Positions 7,325-16,880 are shown, numbered from the stretch's first letter. The stretch: DNA of 44,561 nt from CAYQOX01 sp964419335 (GCA_964419335.1 CAYQOX010000037.1:1-44561), one strand, 5' to 3'. A program made the numbers and translations. The notes: a model not told the origin generated them from the letters alone.

Positions 7325-8629
7325 ATGAACCCTTTGGCTCAAGAACTCAACAATCAGATTAAGCAGGACAATCCCGCCATCTTGGATATGTTATCCGATT
7401 TAGGCAAAAGTCTTTTTATGCCCAAAGGGATACTGTCCCAATCCGCGGAGGCGAAGCAAAAAGCACACAAATTTAATGCCACCATCGGGATCGCTACAGA
7501 AAAGGGCGGCCCCATGCATTTGCCGGCGTTATATAAAAATTTGAGTGCTTATGAACCTAAAGATCTTTTTCCTTACGCGCCGGCTTCAGGGAAACCCGAA
7601 TTACGCGCGCTCTGGAAAGAAAAAATGATAGAAGAGAATCCATCGCTACAAGGCAAAACCCTCAGCCTTCCCTTGTGTACCAACGCCCTTACCCATGGTC
7701 TGAGCATCACTGCCGATATGTTTGTTGATCCCGGCGATATTATTGTGCTACCCGATAAATATTGGGGCAATTATCGTTTAACGTATGTAGTTCGCCGCGG
7801 GGGGGTCATTCAAACCTTTGAAACTTTCACCCCTGAGGGTGGATTTAATGTACAAGCCATGCTTGATAAAGTGCGAAAAGTGGGGCAACAAACAGGGAAA
7901 GTGTTTGTGGTATTGAATTTCCCCAACAATCCTTCCGGCTACACCCCTACGGTAGAGGAAGGCAAGGCGATGGCCGATGGGTTGGTGGACATTGCAGAAA
8001 GCGGGGTAAAGATTGTCGCGGCTACCGATGATGCCTATTTTAGCCTTTTTTATGAGGACAGTATGAAAGAATCTATCTTTGGTCTGCTCGCCAATCGCAG
8101 CAAAAACCTTCTGGCGATTAAGCTCGACGGTGCAACCAAGGAAGTTTTCGTTTGGGGATTCCGGGTGGGCTTCATCACGTTTGCTTCCACTCAACCCAAT
8201 CAAGAAGAGAATACATTAACAGCCTTGGAGAAGAAAACCACGGGGTTAATTCGCGGCACGATTTCCAACTGTGCTCATCCCTCCCAATCCTTTATTTACA
8301 ACCTATTACAAGATCCCAGTTATCAAGCCGAAAAACAACAAAAATACGAAACCCTGAAAGCCCGTGCTATCCGAGTGAAAGAAGTCCTGGAAACCGGAAA
8401 ATATAAGGATGAATTCTTGTACTATCCATTCAACTCTGGTTATTTCATGTGTTTGGGACTAAAGAATGTCGATGCAGAGAAGTTACGCGTTCATATGCTG
8501 GATCAATACGGAGTCGGTACGATTTCGGTTAATCCTACTGATTTGCGCATAGCGTTTTCCTGTATCGAAGTCGAGCACATCCAAGAGCTCTTTGATTTAA
8601 TTTATCAGGGATGTAAAGACTTGGCGTAA
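7325..8629 (+). CDS. Class I/II PLP aminotransferase, substrate unknown
   Basis: A 434-residue fold-type I aminotransferase. PLP contacts are visible: NFPNNPSGY (Asn), AATDDAYFSLF (Asp/Tyr), the Schiff-base Lys272 in KLDGATKEVFVWGFRVGF and a C-terminal Arg in DLRIAFSC. The N-terminal part (IGIATEKGGPMHLPAL, LFPYAPASGKPELR) resembles an aromatic/aspartate-type aminotransferase subfamily seen in several anaerobic and candidate-phylum genomes, but I cannot name the substrate. GGAGGA lies eight bases upstream of the ATG. It is 52 bases after the dapL-type gene and 43 before serC, consistent with one transcript. The amino donor is probably glutamate or aspartate, by family. Confidence 0.85.
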   Translation: MNPLAQELNNQIKQDNPAILDMLSDLGKSLFMPKGILSQSAEAKQKAHKFNATIGIATEKGGPMHLPALYKNLSAYEPKDLFPYAPASGKPELRALWKEKMIEENPSLQGKTLSLPLCTNALTHGLSITADMFVDPGDIIVLPDKYWGNYRLTYVVRRGGVIQTFETFTPEGGFNVQAMLDKVRKVGQQTGKVFVVLNFPNNPSGYTPTVEEGKAMADGLVDIAESGVKIVAATDDAYFSLFYEDSMKESIFGLLANRSKNLLAIKLDGATKEVFVWGFRVGFITFASTQPNQEENTLTALEKKTTGLIRGTISNCAHPSQSFIYNLLQDPSYQAEKQQKYETLKARAIRVKEVLETGKYKDEFLYYPFNSGYFMCLGLKNVDAEKLRVHMLDQYGVGTISVNPTDLRIAFSCIEVEHIQELFDLIYQGCKDLA

Positions 8630-8672
8630 AACAACTTTCAGGGAAAACAATAAAGTGAGGTAAATACATACT

Positions 8673-9752
8673 ATGACACGAGTACACAATTTTAGTGCAG
8701 GACCTGCCGCGCTTCCCTTACCTGTACTTGAACAGGCCAAAGAAGAATTACTTGATTTTCAGGGACAAGGTATGTCCATCATGGAAATGTCCCATCGGTC
8801 GAAAGCGTTTTCGGAAGTTATTGAAGCCGCTGAAGCCAATATTCGAGAACTACTTCATCTCTCCGACGATTTCGAAGTATTATTTTTACAAGGTGGGGCC
8901 AGTTTACAATTCGCCATGATTCCGATGAATCTGAGGGGGCCTGACCAAGTTGCCGATTATGTCCATACCGGCAGTTGGTCTGCAAAGGCCATTAATGAAG
9001 CAAAAGCGAGTGGAAAGATCAACATCGCCTGGGATGGTAAAAGCGAGAACTACATGCGTACTCCATCCGATTCTGAACTCAATCTGACGCCGGGCGCGGC
9101 TTATGTACACATTTGTTCTAATGAAACTATCGCGGGGATTCGCTATCCGCAGCTGCCCAAGACGGAGGCTCCGCTGGTGATCGATATGTCCAGCGAGATT
9201 ATGTCACGAGAGTTGGATTACAATGCCTGCGGCTTGGTCTACGCCGGTGCACAAAAAAATCTCGGCCCCTCGGGACTCGCCGTCGTCATTATTCGCAAAG
9301 ATTTGGTTGAACGCTCACCTGCGAGCGCCCCTATCTTCCTGCAATATAAAACCCATGCAGAGAAAAAGAGCCTTTACAATACTCCGAATACGTGGGCAAT
9401 CTATATTGTCAAATTGGTGACCGATTGGGTAAAAAGCCTGGGCGGCGTAGTTGAGTTGGAAAAAATTAACGAGGCGAAAGCGAAAAAACTATATGATCTT
9501 ATTGACTCTAGTGATTTCTGGAAACCATGCGCTGCCAAGGAAAGCCGCTCCATTATGAACGTTACTTGGCGTCTCGCGGATGAGAACCTCGAAGCAGACT
9601 TCGTTAAACAAGCTACCGAAGCGGGACTTGCCGGGCTTAAAGGGCATCGTTCTGTCGGGGGATTGCGTGCGAGTATATACAATGCTTGCACCATAGAAGC
9701 GGTTGATGCTCTGGTGGATTTCATGAAGGATTTTGAAACCCAAAACGGGTGA
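8673..9752 (+). CDS. serC: Phosphoserine aminotransferase SerC
   Basis: A 359-residue cytoplasmic PLP enzyme that converts 3-phosphohydroxypyruvate and glutamate to phosphoserine in serine synthesis, and can serve the related step of vitamin B6 synthesis. Signatures: NFSAGPAALP at residues 6-15, the MSIMEMSHRSK substrate loop, LFLQGGASLQFAM (phosphate cup), Schiff-base Lys195 in AGAQKNLGPSG, and the C-terminal GLKGHRSVGGLRASIYNA with substrate Arg residues. Length is typical (about 360). The ATG has a GAGGT about 12 bases upstream, slightly long. It ends the run of three aminotransferases; no serA or serB is in the window. Confidence 0.96.
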   Translation: MTRVHNFSAGPAALPLPVLEQAKEELLDFQGQGMSIMEMSHRSKAFSEVIEAAEANIRELLHLSDDFEVLFLQGGASLQFAMIPMNLRGPDQVADYVHTGSWSAKAINEAKASGKINIAWDGKSENYMRTPSDSELNLTPGAAYVHICSNETIAGIRYPQLPKTEAPLVIDMSSEIMSRELDYNACGLVYAGAQKNLGPSGLAVVIIRKDLVERSPASAPIFLQYKTHAEKKSLYNTPNTWAIYIVKLVTDWVKSLGGVVELEKINEAKAKKLYDLIDSSDFWKPCAAKESRSIMNVTWRLADENLEADFVKQATEAGLAGLKGHRSVGGLRASIYNACTIEAVDALVDFMKDFETQNG

Positions 9753-9889
9753 GAAAGCATTTTCAAATATGAATCATGAATAAAAACATAATCAATGTGA
9801 GCGTTTTTTGTGAATAATGTGAACAATGGCTTGAGGTTATCTATTAAATATCATAGTATGGGTGAGTTATTGTCAAATTGAATAAAAAA

Positions 9890-9914
9890 AACATTCTCGT
9901 TACAACGAAATGTT
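9890..9914 (+). promoter_or_regulatory. Near-perfect inverted repeat upstream of the Tat oxidoreductase
   Basis: AACATT-c-TCGTT-ac-AACGA-a-ATGTT is symmetric apart from one central mismatch position in each arm. It ends 30 bases before the start codon at 9945 and about 20 before its ribosome-binding site. Operator for a dimeric regulator is possible; a short hairpin is the alternative. Confidence 0.35.
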
Positions 9915-9944
9915 TGAAATCTTTATCATTAGAGGGAAGCAATT

Positions 9945-11336
9945 ATGAGTAATAAAGTTTCTCGCCGTTTTTTCTTGATGAGTTCCGCGGCCACAGTTGC
10001 CGCGGTTGGGTGCTCTACGGCACCTAAACCCGGGCCAAGCCCAGTAACCTATAGCAGTGTCCCAAGCCTCACACGGTTGGGATACAAATCGCCCAATGAA
10101 AAGCTCAACCTTGCCGCGATTGGGGCAGGCGGTAAAGGCGGCAGTGATATTGGAGAGCCGGGAAAGACCGAAAATGTGGTTGCCTTGTGTGACGCAGACT
10201 GGCGTCGGGCTGCAAGTTCTTTCCGTTCTTTCCCTGATGCGAATCGTTACAAAGATTATCGGATCATGTTGGACAAAGAAAAGAACTTGGATGCGGTTAC
10301 GGTTTCCACCCCGGATCATTTTCACGCGGTCGCTGCGATGGAATGTATTAAGCGTGGTTTGGGTGTCTATGTGCAAAAGCCTTTAACCTGGAGTATCTAT
10401 GAAGCAAGAGCCTTGATGCAGGCTGCGAATGAATATGGGGTCGCGACCCAAATGGGAAACCAGGGGCATTCTGGCGATGGCATTCGTGAATGTTGTGAAT
10501 TGGTATGGGCAGGTGCCGTTGGACAAATAACCGAAGTCCACGCTTGGACGAATCGGCCTATCTGGCCCCAAGGCATACCAAATATGTTAGAAAAAGAAGA
10601 AATACCTGAAGAACTCGACTGGGATCTGTGGTTAGGTCCTGCACCCTATCGGCCTTACAATTCGGAGTATGCACCTTTTAAATGGCGTGGCTGGTATGAT
10701 TTTGGTTGTGGAGCCCTGGGGGATATGGCCTGCCATATCCTCGATGCTCCCAATTGGGCACTACAATTGGGTTATCCTGACAGTGTAGAGTGCATTAAAA
10801 TTGAAGGGAAGAACGATCAAACCTATCCCGAAAAATCTATCATTAAGTTCACCTTCCCCGCACGAGGAACTTTTGCCCCTGTCACCCTGTATTGGTATGA
10901 TGGCGGCTGGAAGCCACCTCACCCAGAAGGCGTGAGTGAAGATGTTAAACTCGGCGATGGGGATAATGGGTCTTATTTCATTGGCGATAAAGGTGTACTT
11001 ACGACGGGGACCTATGGCGGTGGAACCCGCTTATTGCCAGATGAATTAGACGAAGAATGGCAAGGTAAAGCGCCAAAACTGTTGCCTCGTTCTCCGGGAC
11101 ATCACCGTGATTGGGTTCGCGCTTGCAAGGGCCAAGGTCCGGAAGCGTGCTCGAATTTTGATTACGCCGCTCCCTTTACTGAATGGATTCTCGCTGGCAG
11201 TATTGCCACTCGTTTTGAAGGAAAACTTCTTTATGATGGTGAGAAAATGCGCTTTACCAATAATAATGAAGCCAATCAATACATCAGCCGGGATTACCGC
11301 AAAGGCTGGGAACTCAACTATAAAGTAAAAATCTAA
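9945..11336 (+). CDS. Gfo/Idh/MocA-family oxidoreductase, Tat lipoprotein
   Basis: A 463-residue NAD(P)-dependent dehydrogenase of the Gfo/Idh/MocA family, usually acting on sugars or inositols. The leader has a twin-arginine motif (SRRFFL, residues 6-11) and a lipobox ending VGC at Cys23, so it is probably a Tat-exported lipoprotein. The Rossmann motif is LAAIGAGGKGG; the family's EKP catalytic motif reads QKP here (VYVQKPLTW), with Lys retained. HFHAVA, MGNQGHSGDG and the GDMACHILDAPNWAL block are typical of the exported Planctomycetes/PVC-like subgroup. AGAGGGA precedes the ATG by about seven bases. It stands alone between serC and a strong terminator. Substrate unknown; exported members commonly sit near carbohydrate catabolism genes. 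Confidence 0.92.
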   Translation: MSNKVSRRFFLMSSAATVAAVGCSTAPKPGPSPVTYSSVPSLTRLGYKSPNEKLNLAAIGAGGKGGSDIGEPGKTENVVALCDADWRRAASSFRSFPDANRYKDYRIMLDKEKNLDAVTVSTPDHFHAVAAMECIKRGLGVYVQKPLTWSIYEARALMQAANEYGVATQMGNQGHSGDGIRECCELVWAGAVGQITEVHAWTNRPIWPQGIPNMLEKEEIPEELDWDLWLGPAPYRPYNSEYAPFKWRGWYDFGCGALGDMACHILDAPNWALQLGYPDSVECIKIEGKNDQTYPEKSIIKFTFPARGTFAPVTLYWYDGGWKPPHPEGVSEDVKLGDGDNGSYFIGDKGVLTTGTYGGGTRLLPDELDEEWQGKAPKLLPRSPGHHRDWVRACKGQGPEACSNFDYAAPFTEWILAGSIATRFEGKLLYDGEKMRFTNNNEANQYISRDYRKGWELNYKVKI

Positions 11337-11364
11337 TTTAACCGCTTGATTTTTCAAAACTTAC

Positions 11365-11405
11365 GGCTCCTGAATTCGTCTTTGACCTTCAGGGGCCTTT
11401 TTTTT
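11365..11405 (+). terminator. Rho-independent terminator after the oxidoreductase
   Basis: GGCTCCTGAA (11365-11374) pairs with TTCAGGGGCC (11388-11397) through nine Watson-Crick pairs and one G:U, followed by eight T (11398-11405). It lies 28 bases past the stop and separates this gene from the subtilase. Confidence 0.92.
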
Positions 11406-11486
11406 ACATAAATTTACACACATAATTCCCATCCCGTGATACTTTCCTACAAGTATAATTTCTTCGAAAAGTTCTTTTTCCAAAAT

Positions 11487-14400
11487 ATGAAAGTCAAAGA
11501 AAGTACAATTTTGATCGTCTATAAAAAAATCTATGGCATTATTTTCTCATTATGTTTAGGCGTATTTCTCTATTCCAACGTCTACGCCACTCAAACCTCT
11601 CCTTTGGAAGAAAAGTCTCTTTCTTTATCCAAGAATCTCAAGATTGCGAGTTCATCTAATAAGTCGTATCAACATATTGTCATTCAATTTACCCAGCATC
11701 TCCCGCCGAAAGAACGCAAGGCATTGAGCAAAGAAGGCGTTTATTTTCTTCATTATGGGCATCACAATCGTTACATTGTTTATGTAGACCAAGAAGCTTT
11801 CAATCATGTGAAAGAACATCCTAACTTTGAAGGTGCAGCGTTTATTCCTCCCACGTGGAAAGTCCACCCTGAATTGTTAGAAGAGGAGGGTACAATCACT
11901 CCCTCTCAAGAACAACAAAGCCAGGTCGTGGATATCCACTTTTTCGAAACGACCTCAAAGGAACAGGCAAAAGGAATTTTAGCCAAGCACGATATTTCCG
12001 TCCCTCAGTCCAACTTGGAACCCGATTTTAACCATGTTTTTCAATCCATTCGTATACCTATCGATAAACGGAATGTTATAGCGCGTGAAAATAGTATTTC
12101 CCACATCACCCCGCCGTCGCCTCCGTTGATCCCATGCAATCTCGATGCTCAGGACACGTCCAATGTCGATGAGATTCATCCCGGTGGAGGAGCGGGATTT
12201 AACCTGGATGGCCGGGGTGTCAGCGTGGCTCTGTGGGATACGGGGGCGGTGAATGTTGAACATGAACAATTGCAAGGTCGTGTCATCCAGAAAGATAATG
12301 CCAGAAGTTTTAATTCACACGCTACCCATATTGCGGGAACCATCGCAGGGAGCGGTAAGAATAATTCCCAAGCCGAAGGAATGGCTCCCGCGGCAAATCT
12401 CTTGGCCTTTAATATGTATGATGATCTCCAGGAAATGATTAAGTATGAAGAACAATATGTTATATCCAATCATTCATATAAAAGCGCTGCGGGATGGGAA
12501 CGGAATCCTAAAACCCAAAAACATGAGTGGTATGGACAATCAGATCCGAAGGGGAAATCAACGTACTTTGGTTCTTATACCCATCGTTCTTATCAGTTTG
12601 ACCGCATTCTTTATCAAAATAATAATCTCATGGTCACTTCGGCCGGGAATGATCGCCAACCATTCAACGATTTACCTGCCCGTTTGCAAGCCATTTACCC
12701 GCAGGATGGAGCGATCGACGAAGGGTATAACACCCTTACATCGATTGGGGTGACAAAAAATGCAATCACAGTAGGGGCTATCCATGATTTAACGAAAGAA
12801 CCACCTCGGCCGGTTGAAAGTACAATGACCTCTTATTCCAGCTGGGGACCTACGAATGACGGACGAATCAAGCCAGATCTTGTGGCCAATGGGACTTCGC
12901 TTTTATCCGCGGGGGCCGATTCACCTAGTTCTTACTATACCATGGGCGGGACTTCGTCCTCTTCTCCCGTGATCGCGGGTTCATTGGCCTGTTTGACTCA
13001 ACTTTACCGGCGAGAATATCAAAAATCAGAACCTTATGCTGAAGTCATAAAAGCAATCGCCATCCATACCGCCCGTGATGGAGGGGATACTCTTGGCCCT
13101 AACTATCGCTTCGGATGGGGACTGCTAAATGCACGCGCGGCAGCGGACTTCATCCAAATGGAGGGATATCTTGGCCGCCATTGGGATTATCAAACTTATA
13201 CGGATACCCCTCTCACCTATAGGGGGGAATATGTAGGATACGATCCCATAAAAATAACCCTTGTATGGGATGATCCACCTCCTTATATTTATTCTTATGG
13301 TGAAGGTTCTGTTTCCCGCTTAATAAACGATCTTGACTTGAGTCTTGAAGGACCGGATGGCAGCCATTATCCCTGGACTTTGGATCCTGAGCGTCCAGCC
13401 GAGCCTGCGCGGCAGGATCGCCCCAATCACATAGATAATGTCGAACAAGTGTTTATTCAAAAGCCTCAACGGGGAACGTACACGATCCGCATTGGCGGAG
13501 AAGTGAATCTTGGTGAGAATCAGCCTTTTGCGTTGTGTATATCGGGTATTCAATTAGAAAACAAGACTCCCTCAATAAGCATCCTGCATCCATTAAATAT
13601 TAAACCGGTTTCTTCTACGGTTAAAATAAAAGCCCAATTACGCCATCCCTCCCAAATTAATCAAGTTCGTTTTTACGTTGATGATCAACTTTTAGAAGAG
13701 AAAACCTTGTTTCCTCCTCAATCCGATACAATCCAATCGACTTCTTGGGAGACATCAAAATGGAGCAATGGCTCACACCGGGTAAAAATTGAAGCTTTTA
13801 GTATGGATGGTTCGATTAATGAAGAGCAACGAGAAATCGTCGTGTTCAATCAGCCCGAAAATTCTCCTGTGCTTCACCCCGACGATTCACCCCGGTTAGG
13901 ATATATTTCAACCCTGGGTAGTACAAATGAATATCTGTTGGAAGTGCCAAATACAGACACTTATCGTATAGAGACGCTTCCCGCTTTCGGAAATCTGCCA
14001 TTGGATACGATATTACGACTCTATCGCATTGAAAATCAAAAAGATACATTAATCACTTTAAATAATGATTACAATGAATTAGGCCTATCTTTAATTCATG
14101 CAGAGTTAGACCCTGAGCATTCGTATCGCTTAGAAGTGACCTCAGACTCGTTAGCCAAAGGGTTTTATCAAATCGATGTAAATGTGTTGGAAGACACACC
14201 GGATCCAATCACTCCTCTTGAGGTGGATTCACGAGTAGAGAATCAAAGTATTCACCAAGAGGAAGAACTTTGGTACTCTTTCTCTCCGCCTGGTACGGAG
14301 GAATACTTTATTGAAGCAACCTATGAGAAACCAACGGCGGAGTCTGGAATGAGATTTCCACTGCAAATGGAGCTATATGATTCCTTAAACAACCCCTCCT

Positions 14401-14963
14401 CTCTTCTTTCCCGCAATACGATGGTTACGGAGAGCAAAACAAGTCTTCTCTATGCCTTTGAAGAAGGGAATGAATATTACTTATGGGTAAAACTGGCGAG
14501 TCCACAAATCAACTCTCTCGATCCCTTTCAACTCAATGTGGTACAGAAAGATATGGCCGATGCTCTTCAAGTGGAACGGAGTATCATCCCCGATGAGATT
14601 TCCTTGGATGCATCTTTGTTTGTGAGATTAAAAATGAAACGAAACAAGGAAATGCCTTTCAGTTCGGTGGAACTACGTGAAACCGTACCCGACCATGTTA
14701 CGATTGAATCGGTCACTCCAGAGACTCAACTTCGTTCAAATGACAGGCAAATACGATGGAGTTTGCCGCATCTAGTTGAAGAAGAAAGAATATTCCAATA
14801 CCAGTTAACGCCAACCGAGCCTATCCAAAATCAAGTACAATTAGATGGAGAACTCCTCTATACCATAGGAAAGACGTACTCGAAATCCTTTACCCGGTCG
14901 ATCCAAGGGGAATCAATTTTTTCGATTGTAACCCAGATCCCCGATTGGTTCTATTATCGTTGA
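11487..14963 (+). CDS. Large secreted subtilisin-like serine protease (S8)
   Basis: A protein of about 1158 residues. A signal peptide (core IIFSLCLGVFLYS, cleavage near VYA) is followed by a propeptide-like region of about 190 residues and the S8 catalytic domain at about 235-570: Asp251 (VALWDTGA), His278 (SHATHIAGT, with Ala in place of the usual Gly after His), oxyanion Asn388 (TSAGND) and Ser490 (GTSSSSPV). A jelly-roll-like domain (ITLVWDDPPP) follows, then an Ig-like segment (VRFYVDDQLLEE), two pre-peptidase C-terminal-type beta domains and a DUF11-like end (LRETVPDHVTIESV). The frame extends to a GTG at 11436; I chose the ATG at 11487 because it heads a better leader, but neither has a clear ribosome-binding site. 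Probable role is extracellular protein breakdown. Confidence 0.9.
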   Translation: MKVKESTILIVYKKIYGIIFSLCLGVFLYSNVYATQTSPLEEKSLSLSKNLKIASSSNKSYQHIVIQFTQHLPPKERKALSKEGVYFLHYGHHNRYIVYVDQEAFNHVKEHPNFEGAAFIPPTWKVHPELLEEEGTITPSQEQQSQVVDIHFFETTSKEQAKGILAKHDISVPQSNLEPDFNHVFQSIRIPIDKRNVIARENSISHITPPSPPLIPCNLDAQDTSNVDEIHPGGGAGFNLDGRGVSVALWDTGAVNVEHEQLQGRVIQKDNARSFNSHATHIAGTIAGSGKNNSQAEGMAPAANLLAFNMYDDLQEMIKYEEQYVISNHSYKSAAGWERNPKTQKHEWYGQSDPKGKSTYFGSYTHRSYQFDRILYQNNNLMVTSAGNDRQPFNDLPARLQAIYPQDGAIDEGYNTLTSIGVTKNAITVGAIHDLTKEPPRPVESTMTSYSSWGPTNDGRIKPDLVANGTSLLSAGADSPSSYYTMGGTSSSSPVIAGSLACLTQLYRREYQKSEPYAEVIKAIAIHTARDGGDTLGPNYRFGWGLLNARAAADFIQMEGYLGRHWDYQTYTDTPLTYRGEYVGYDPIKITLVWDDPPPYIYSYGEGSVSRLINDLDLSLEGPDGSHYPWTLDPERPAEPARQDRPNHIDNVEQVFIQKPQRGTYTIRIGGEVNLGENQPFALCISGIQLENKTPSISILHPLNIKPVSSTVKIKAQLRHPSQINQVRFYVDDQLLEEKTLFPPQSDTIQSTSWETSKWSNGSHRVKIEAFSMDGSINEEQREIVVFNQPENSPVLHPDDSPRLGYISTLGSTNEYLLEVPNTDTYRIETLPAFGNLPLDTILRLYRIENQKDTLITLNNDYNELGLSLIHAELDPEHSYRLEVTSDSLAKGFYQIDVNVLEDTPDPITPLEVDSRVENQSIHQEEELWYSFSPPGTEEYFIEATYEKPTAESGMRFPLQMELYDSLNNPSSLLSRNTMVTESKTSLLYAFEEGNEYYLWVKLASPQINSLDPFQLNVVQKDMADALQVERSIIPDEISLDASLFVRLKMKRNKEMPFSSVELRETVPDHVTIESVTPETQLRSNDRQIRWSLPHLVEEERIFQYQLTPTEPIQNQVQLDGELLYTIGKTYSKSFTRSIQGESIFSIVTQIPDWFYYR

Positions 14964-15034
14964 ATCAACTTAATAGACTTCGAGGTCATGCCAAACGCCA
15001 ATAAAATAAGCAAAAACGGTGTGAGGTCGTTTGC

Positions 15035-16330
15035 ATGTCCAATCTATTTCGTCCGAGAGCCTTAACCCCACGCGAACGTAAACTCGCCTATGGATTAGCC
15101 GTAACCCTAATTTTTTATACGGTATACCAATTTTTTGTAGGGACCCTTTTATATAACTCGCAAATCAATCAACAAGATTTTGTATGTTACTACGCGGCGG
15201 CAAAGGCTTTGTCACTGAATCAGCCCATTTACAATTCATCTCCCTGGCCGTTGAATCAAACCAATGTCTTGGCTGAAATTCCGGTGATTGATGGAGAAAA
15301 TCCACGTTCGCACTTATACTATCTCTACCCTCCCCTGCTGGCTTGGTGTTTACAGCCTCTTTTGTGGATGCCTTATACTTACGCAGAATGGGTATGGAAT
15401 ATTCTCTTAGTGCTTACGTATTGGATCGGTGTGCTTGTTTTCGCTCACTTTTTTCGGAATCACATAGGATGTACTAGAAAAGAAAGTATCGCTTTTGTGG
15501 TTCTCGCGGCTTATTGGGCGCCCATGTTTTTAGCCATCCGGATGGGGCAAATTACCCCGATTGTATTTTGCCTAATCGCGATTCATATTGTATTATCACT
15601 TAGACATAAAGAGATTTTGGCTGGAATTGCATTAGCCTTGGCTACGACTTTTAAAATTTATCCCCTATTTTTACTTTCCGTATGGTTATTCTCGCGGCGT
15701 TGGAAGATTGTGTTGAGTACTCTTATTACAATACTATTACTGATTATACTTACCGATTGGCAGCAAAATGTTCATTTTTTTACGGTTATTTTTCCCCATG
15801 TTACCATGGGCGAAGTTCACCCCATTAATCATACTTTTGCGGGAGTCTATCTTCGACAAGTGTTGGATACATGGGGATGGTTAACGCCGGAGCAATACGA
15901 GAAAATCTACATTGGTCATACCGTCATGCGTTTACTGTTGATATTGGGATGGGGAGTGAGTCTTTGGGGGATATGGCGTAAATCCAATGAACATCTGCTT
16001 CGATTAAACATCGCGCTTGTACTGGTTGCGATCCCGGTTTTTTCGACTCTTGCCCGAATTCACTATTTTATGTATCTGCTCATTTCTTTGTTTATCTATT
16101 ATTTAGAACTTCGGCGAAGAACAAACAAAGTAGGATGGTTTGTTCTCAGCTATACCACCATCGTGCTTTTAATTAATCTTTCAGAGTGGCTGTATCCCTT
16201 ATCATGGAATGCACTGACCGAAGATATTTTTACAAAACCGGTTATTCCTGCGGCCTTCCTGTTATGGGTCATGATCTTGATAAGACAAAAAAGGCTGCTC
16301 TATCAAAAAGTAGAGACAGCCAAAATTTAA
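15035..16330 (+). CDS. GT87-type (DUF2029) membrane glycosyltransferase
   Basis: A 431-residue polytopic inner-membrane protein with about ten hydrophobic segments. It has the signatures of the GT87/DUF2029 family of polyprenyl-phosphate-sugar mannosyltransferases: QQDFVCYYAAAKAL after TM1 (catalytic Asp), IYNSSPW, YLYPPLLAW, RMGQITPIV and AIALATTFKIYPLF-like spacing (observed ALALATTFKIYPLFLL). The active site should face the periplasm and transfer a sugar from a lipid carrier to a glycan or protein. GTGAGGT lies eight bases before the ATG. It follows the subtilase by 71 bases with no terminator between, so they may be co-transcribed. Acceptor unknown. Confidence 0.82.
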   Translation: MSNLFRPRALTPRERKLAYGLAVTLIFYTVYQFFVGTLLYNSQINQQDFVCYYAAAKALSLNQPIYNSSPWPLNQTNVLAEIPVIDGENPRSHLYYLYPPLLAWCLQPLLWMPYTYAEWVWNILLVLTYWIGVLVFAHFFRNHIGCTRKESIAFVVLAAYWAPMFLAIRMGQITPIVFCLIAIHIVLSLRHKEILAGIALALATTFKIYPLFLLSVWLFSRRWKIVLSTLITILLLIILTDWQQNVHFFTVIFPHVTMGEVHPINHTFAGVYLRQVLDTWGWLTPEQYEKIYIGHTVMRLLLILGWGVSLWGIWRKSNEHLLRLNIALVLVAIPVFSTLARIHYFMYLLISLFIYYLELRRRTNKVGWFVLSYTTIVLLINLSEWLYPLSWNALTEDIFTKPVIPAAFLLWVMILIRQKRLLYQKVETAKI

Positions 16331-16359
16331 CCAAGTTCAGAAATAAATCATACCTGCGT

Positions 16360-16390
16360 TATAACGAGTTGTTCGCCCTCAATCGTTATA
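16360..16390. terminator. Weak hairpin between convergent GT87 and hisI genes
   Basis: TATAACGA (16360-16367) and TCGTTATA (16383-16390) are exact complements with a 15-nt loop, followed on the plus strand by GTTTTGTT. It covers the hisI stop codon (16386-16388). It may terminate the GT87 transcript, but the stem is AT-rich. Confidence 0.4.
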
Positions 16391-16880
16391 GTTTTGTTGG
16401 GTTAGGAGCGTCTCCATAAACTTCTTTGGGGTCAAAGGTTTTATCTTGGATTGTGAATTCCATTTCGAGGGGATGATCCAATCCTTTCTTCTTGGCTTCT
16501 TCACCCACGGGAATGAGACGATAAAAGCAAGTACGGTAGCCAACGTGGCAACTGGCCCCACCGACGACCTCAACCCGCATCCAAAGCGTATCCTGATCAT
16601 CATCGATCAACAATTCCCGGACTTTTTGGACCAAGCCGCTGGTTGCTCCCTTATGCCACAAGACTTGGCGGCTTCGGCTCCAGTAGACGGCTTCTCCAAT
16701 TTCGATTGTTTTGGCTAGGGCCTCACGGTTCATATACGCGTGCATGAGAACCTCACCGGTTTCATAATCCGTTGTCACTACGGGAATTAATCCATCCTCA
16801 TCAAACTTCGGTGCTAATAGATTTCCTTCTTCAACTTTTTCAACATCGGTACGATCTGCGAATATTTTTTTCGAATTCAT
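16386..16880 (-). CDS. hisI: Phosphoribosyl-AMP cyclohydrolase HisI
   Basis: A 164-residue cytoplasmic enzyme for step 3 of histidine synthesis, opening the adenine ring of phosphoribosyl-AMP. The signature run is intact: VLMHAYMNREAL, AVYWSRSRQVLWHKGATSG, the Mg-binding acidic cluster DDDQD at 93-97 and the zinc Cys111 and Cys118 in GGASCHVGYRTCFYR. There is no HisE fusion; instead a C-terminal extension of about 40 residues follows. The ATG at 16880 is chosen over a TTG 15 bases upstream because GGAG lies nine bases before it. It is a lone his gene here, convergent with the GT87 gene. Confidence 0.95.
   Translation of the reverse strand: MNSKKIFADRTDVEKVEEGNLLAPKFDEDGLIPVVTTDYETGEVLMHAYMNREALAKTIEIGEAVYWSRSRQVLWHKGATSGLVQKVRELLIDDDQDTLWMRVEVVGGASCHVGYRTCFYRLIPVGEEAKKKGLDHPLEMEFTIQDKTFDPKEVYGDAPNPTKL

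Noticed and set aside
10360..10390. Loss of the catalytic motif in the Gfo/Idh/MocA protein (QKP instead of EKP)
   Set aside because: The catalytic Lys is retained and Gln at this place is a tolerated variant in exported members, so the enzyme is not called broken.
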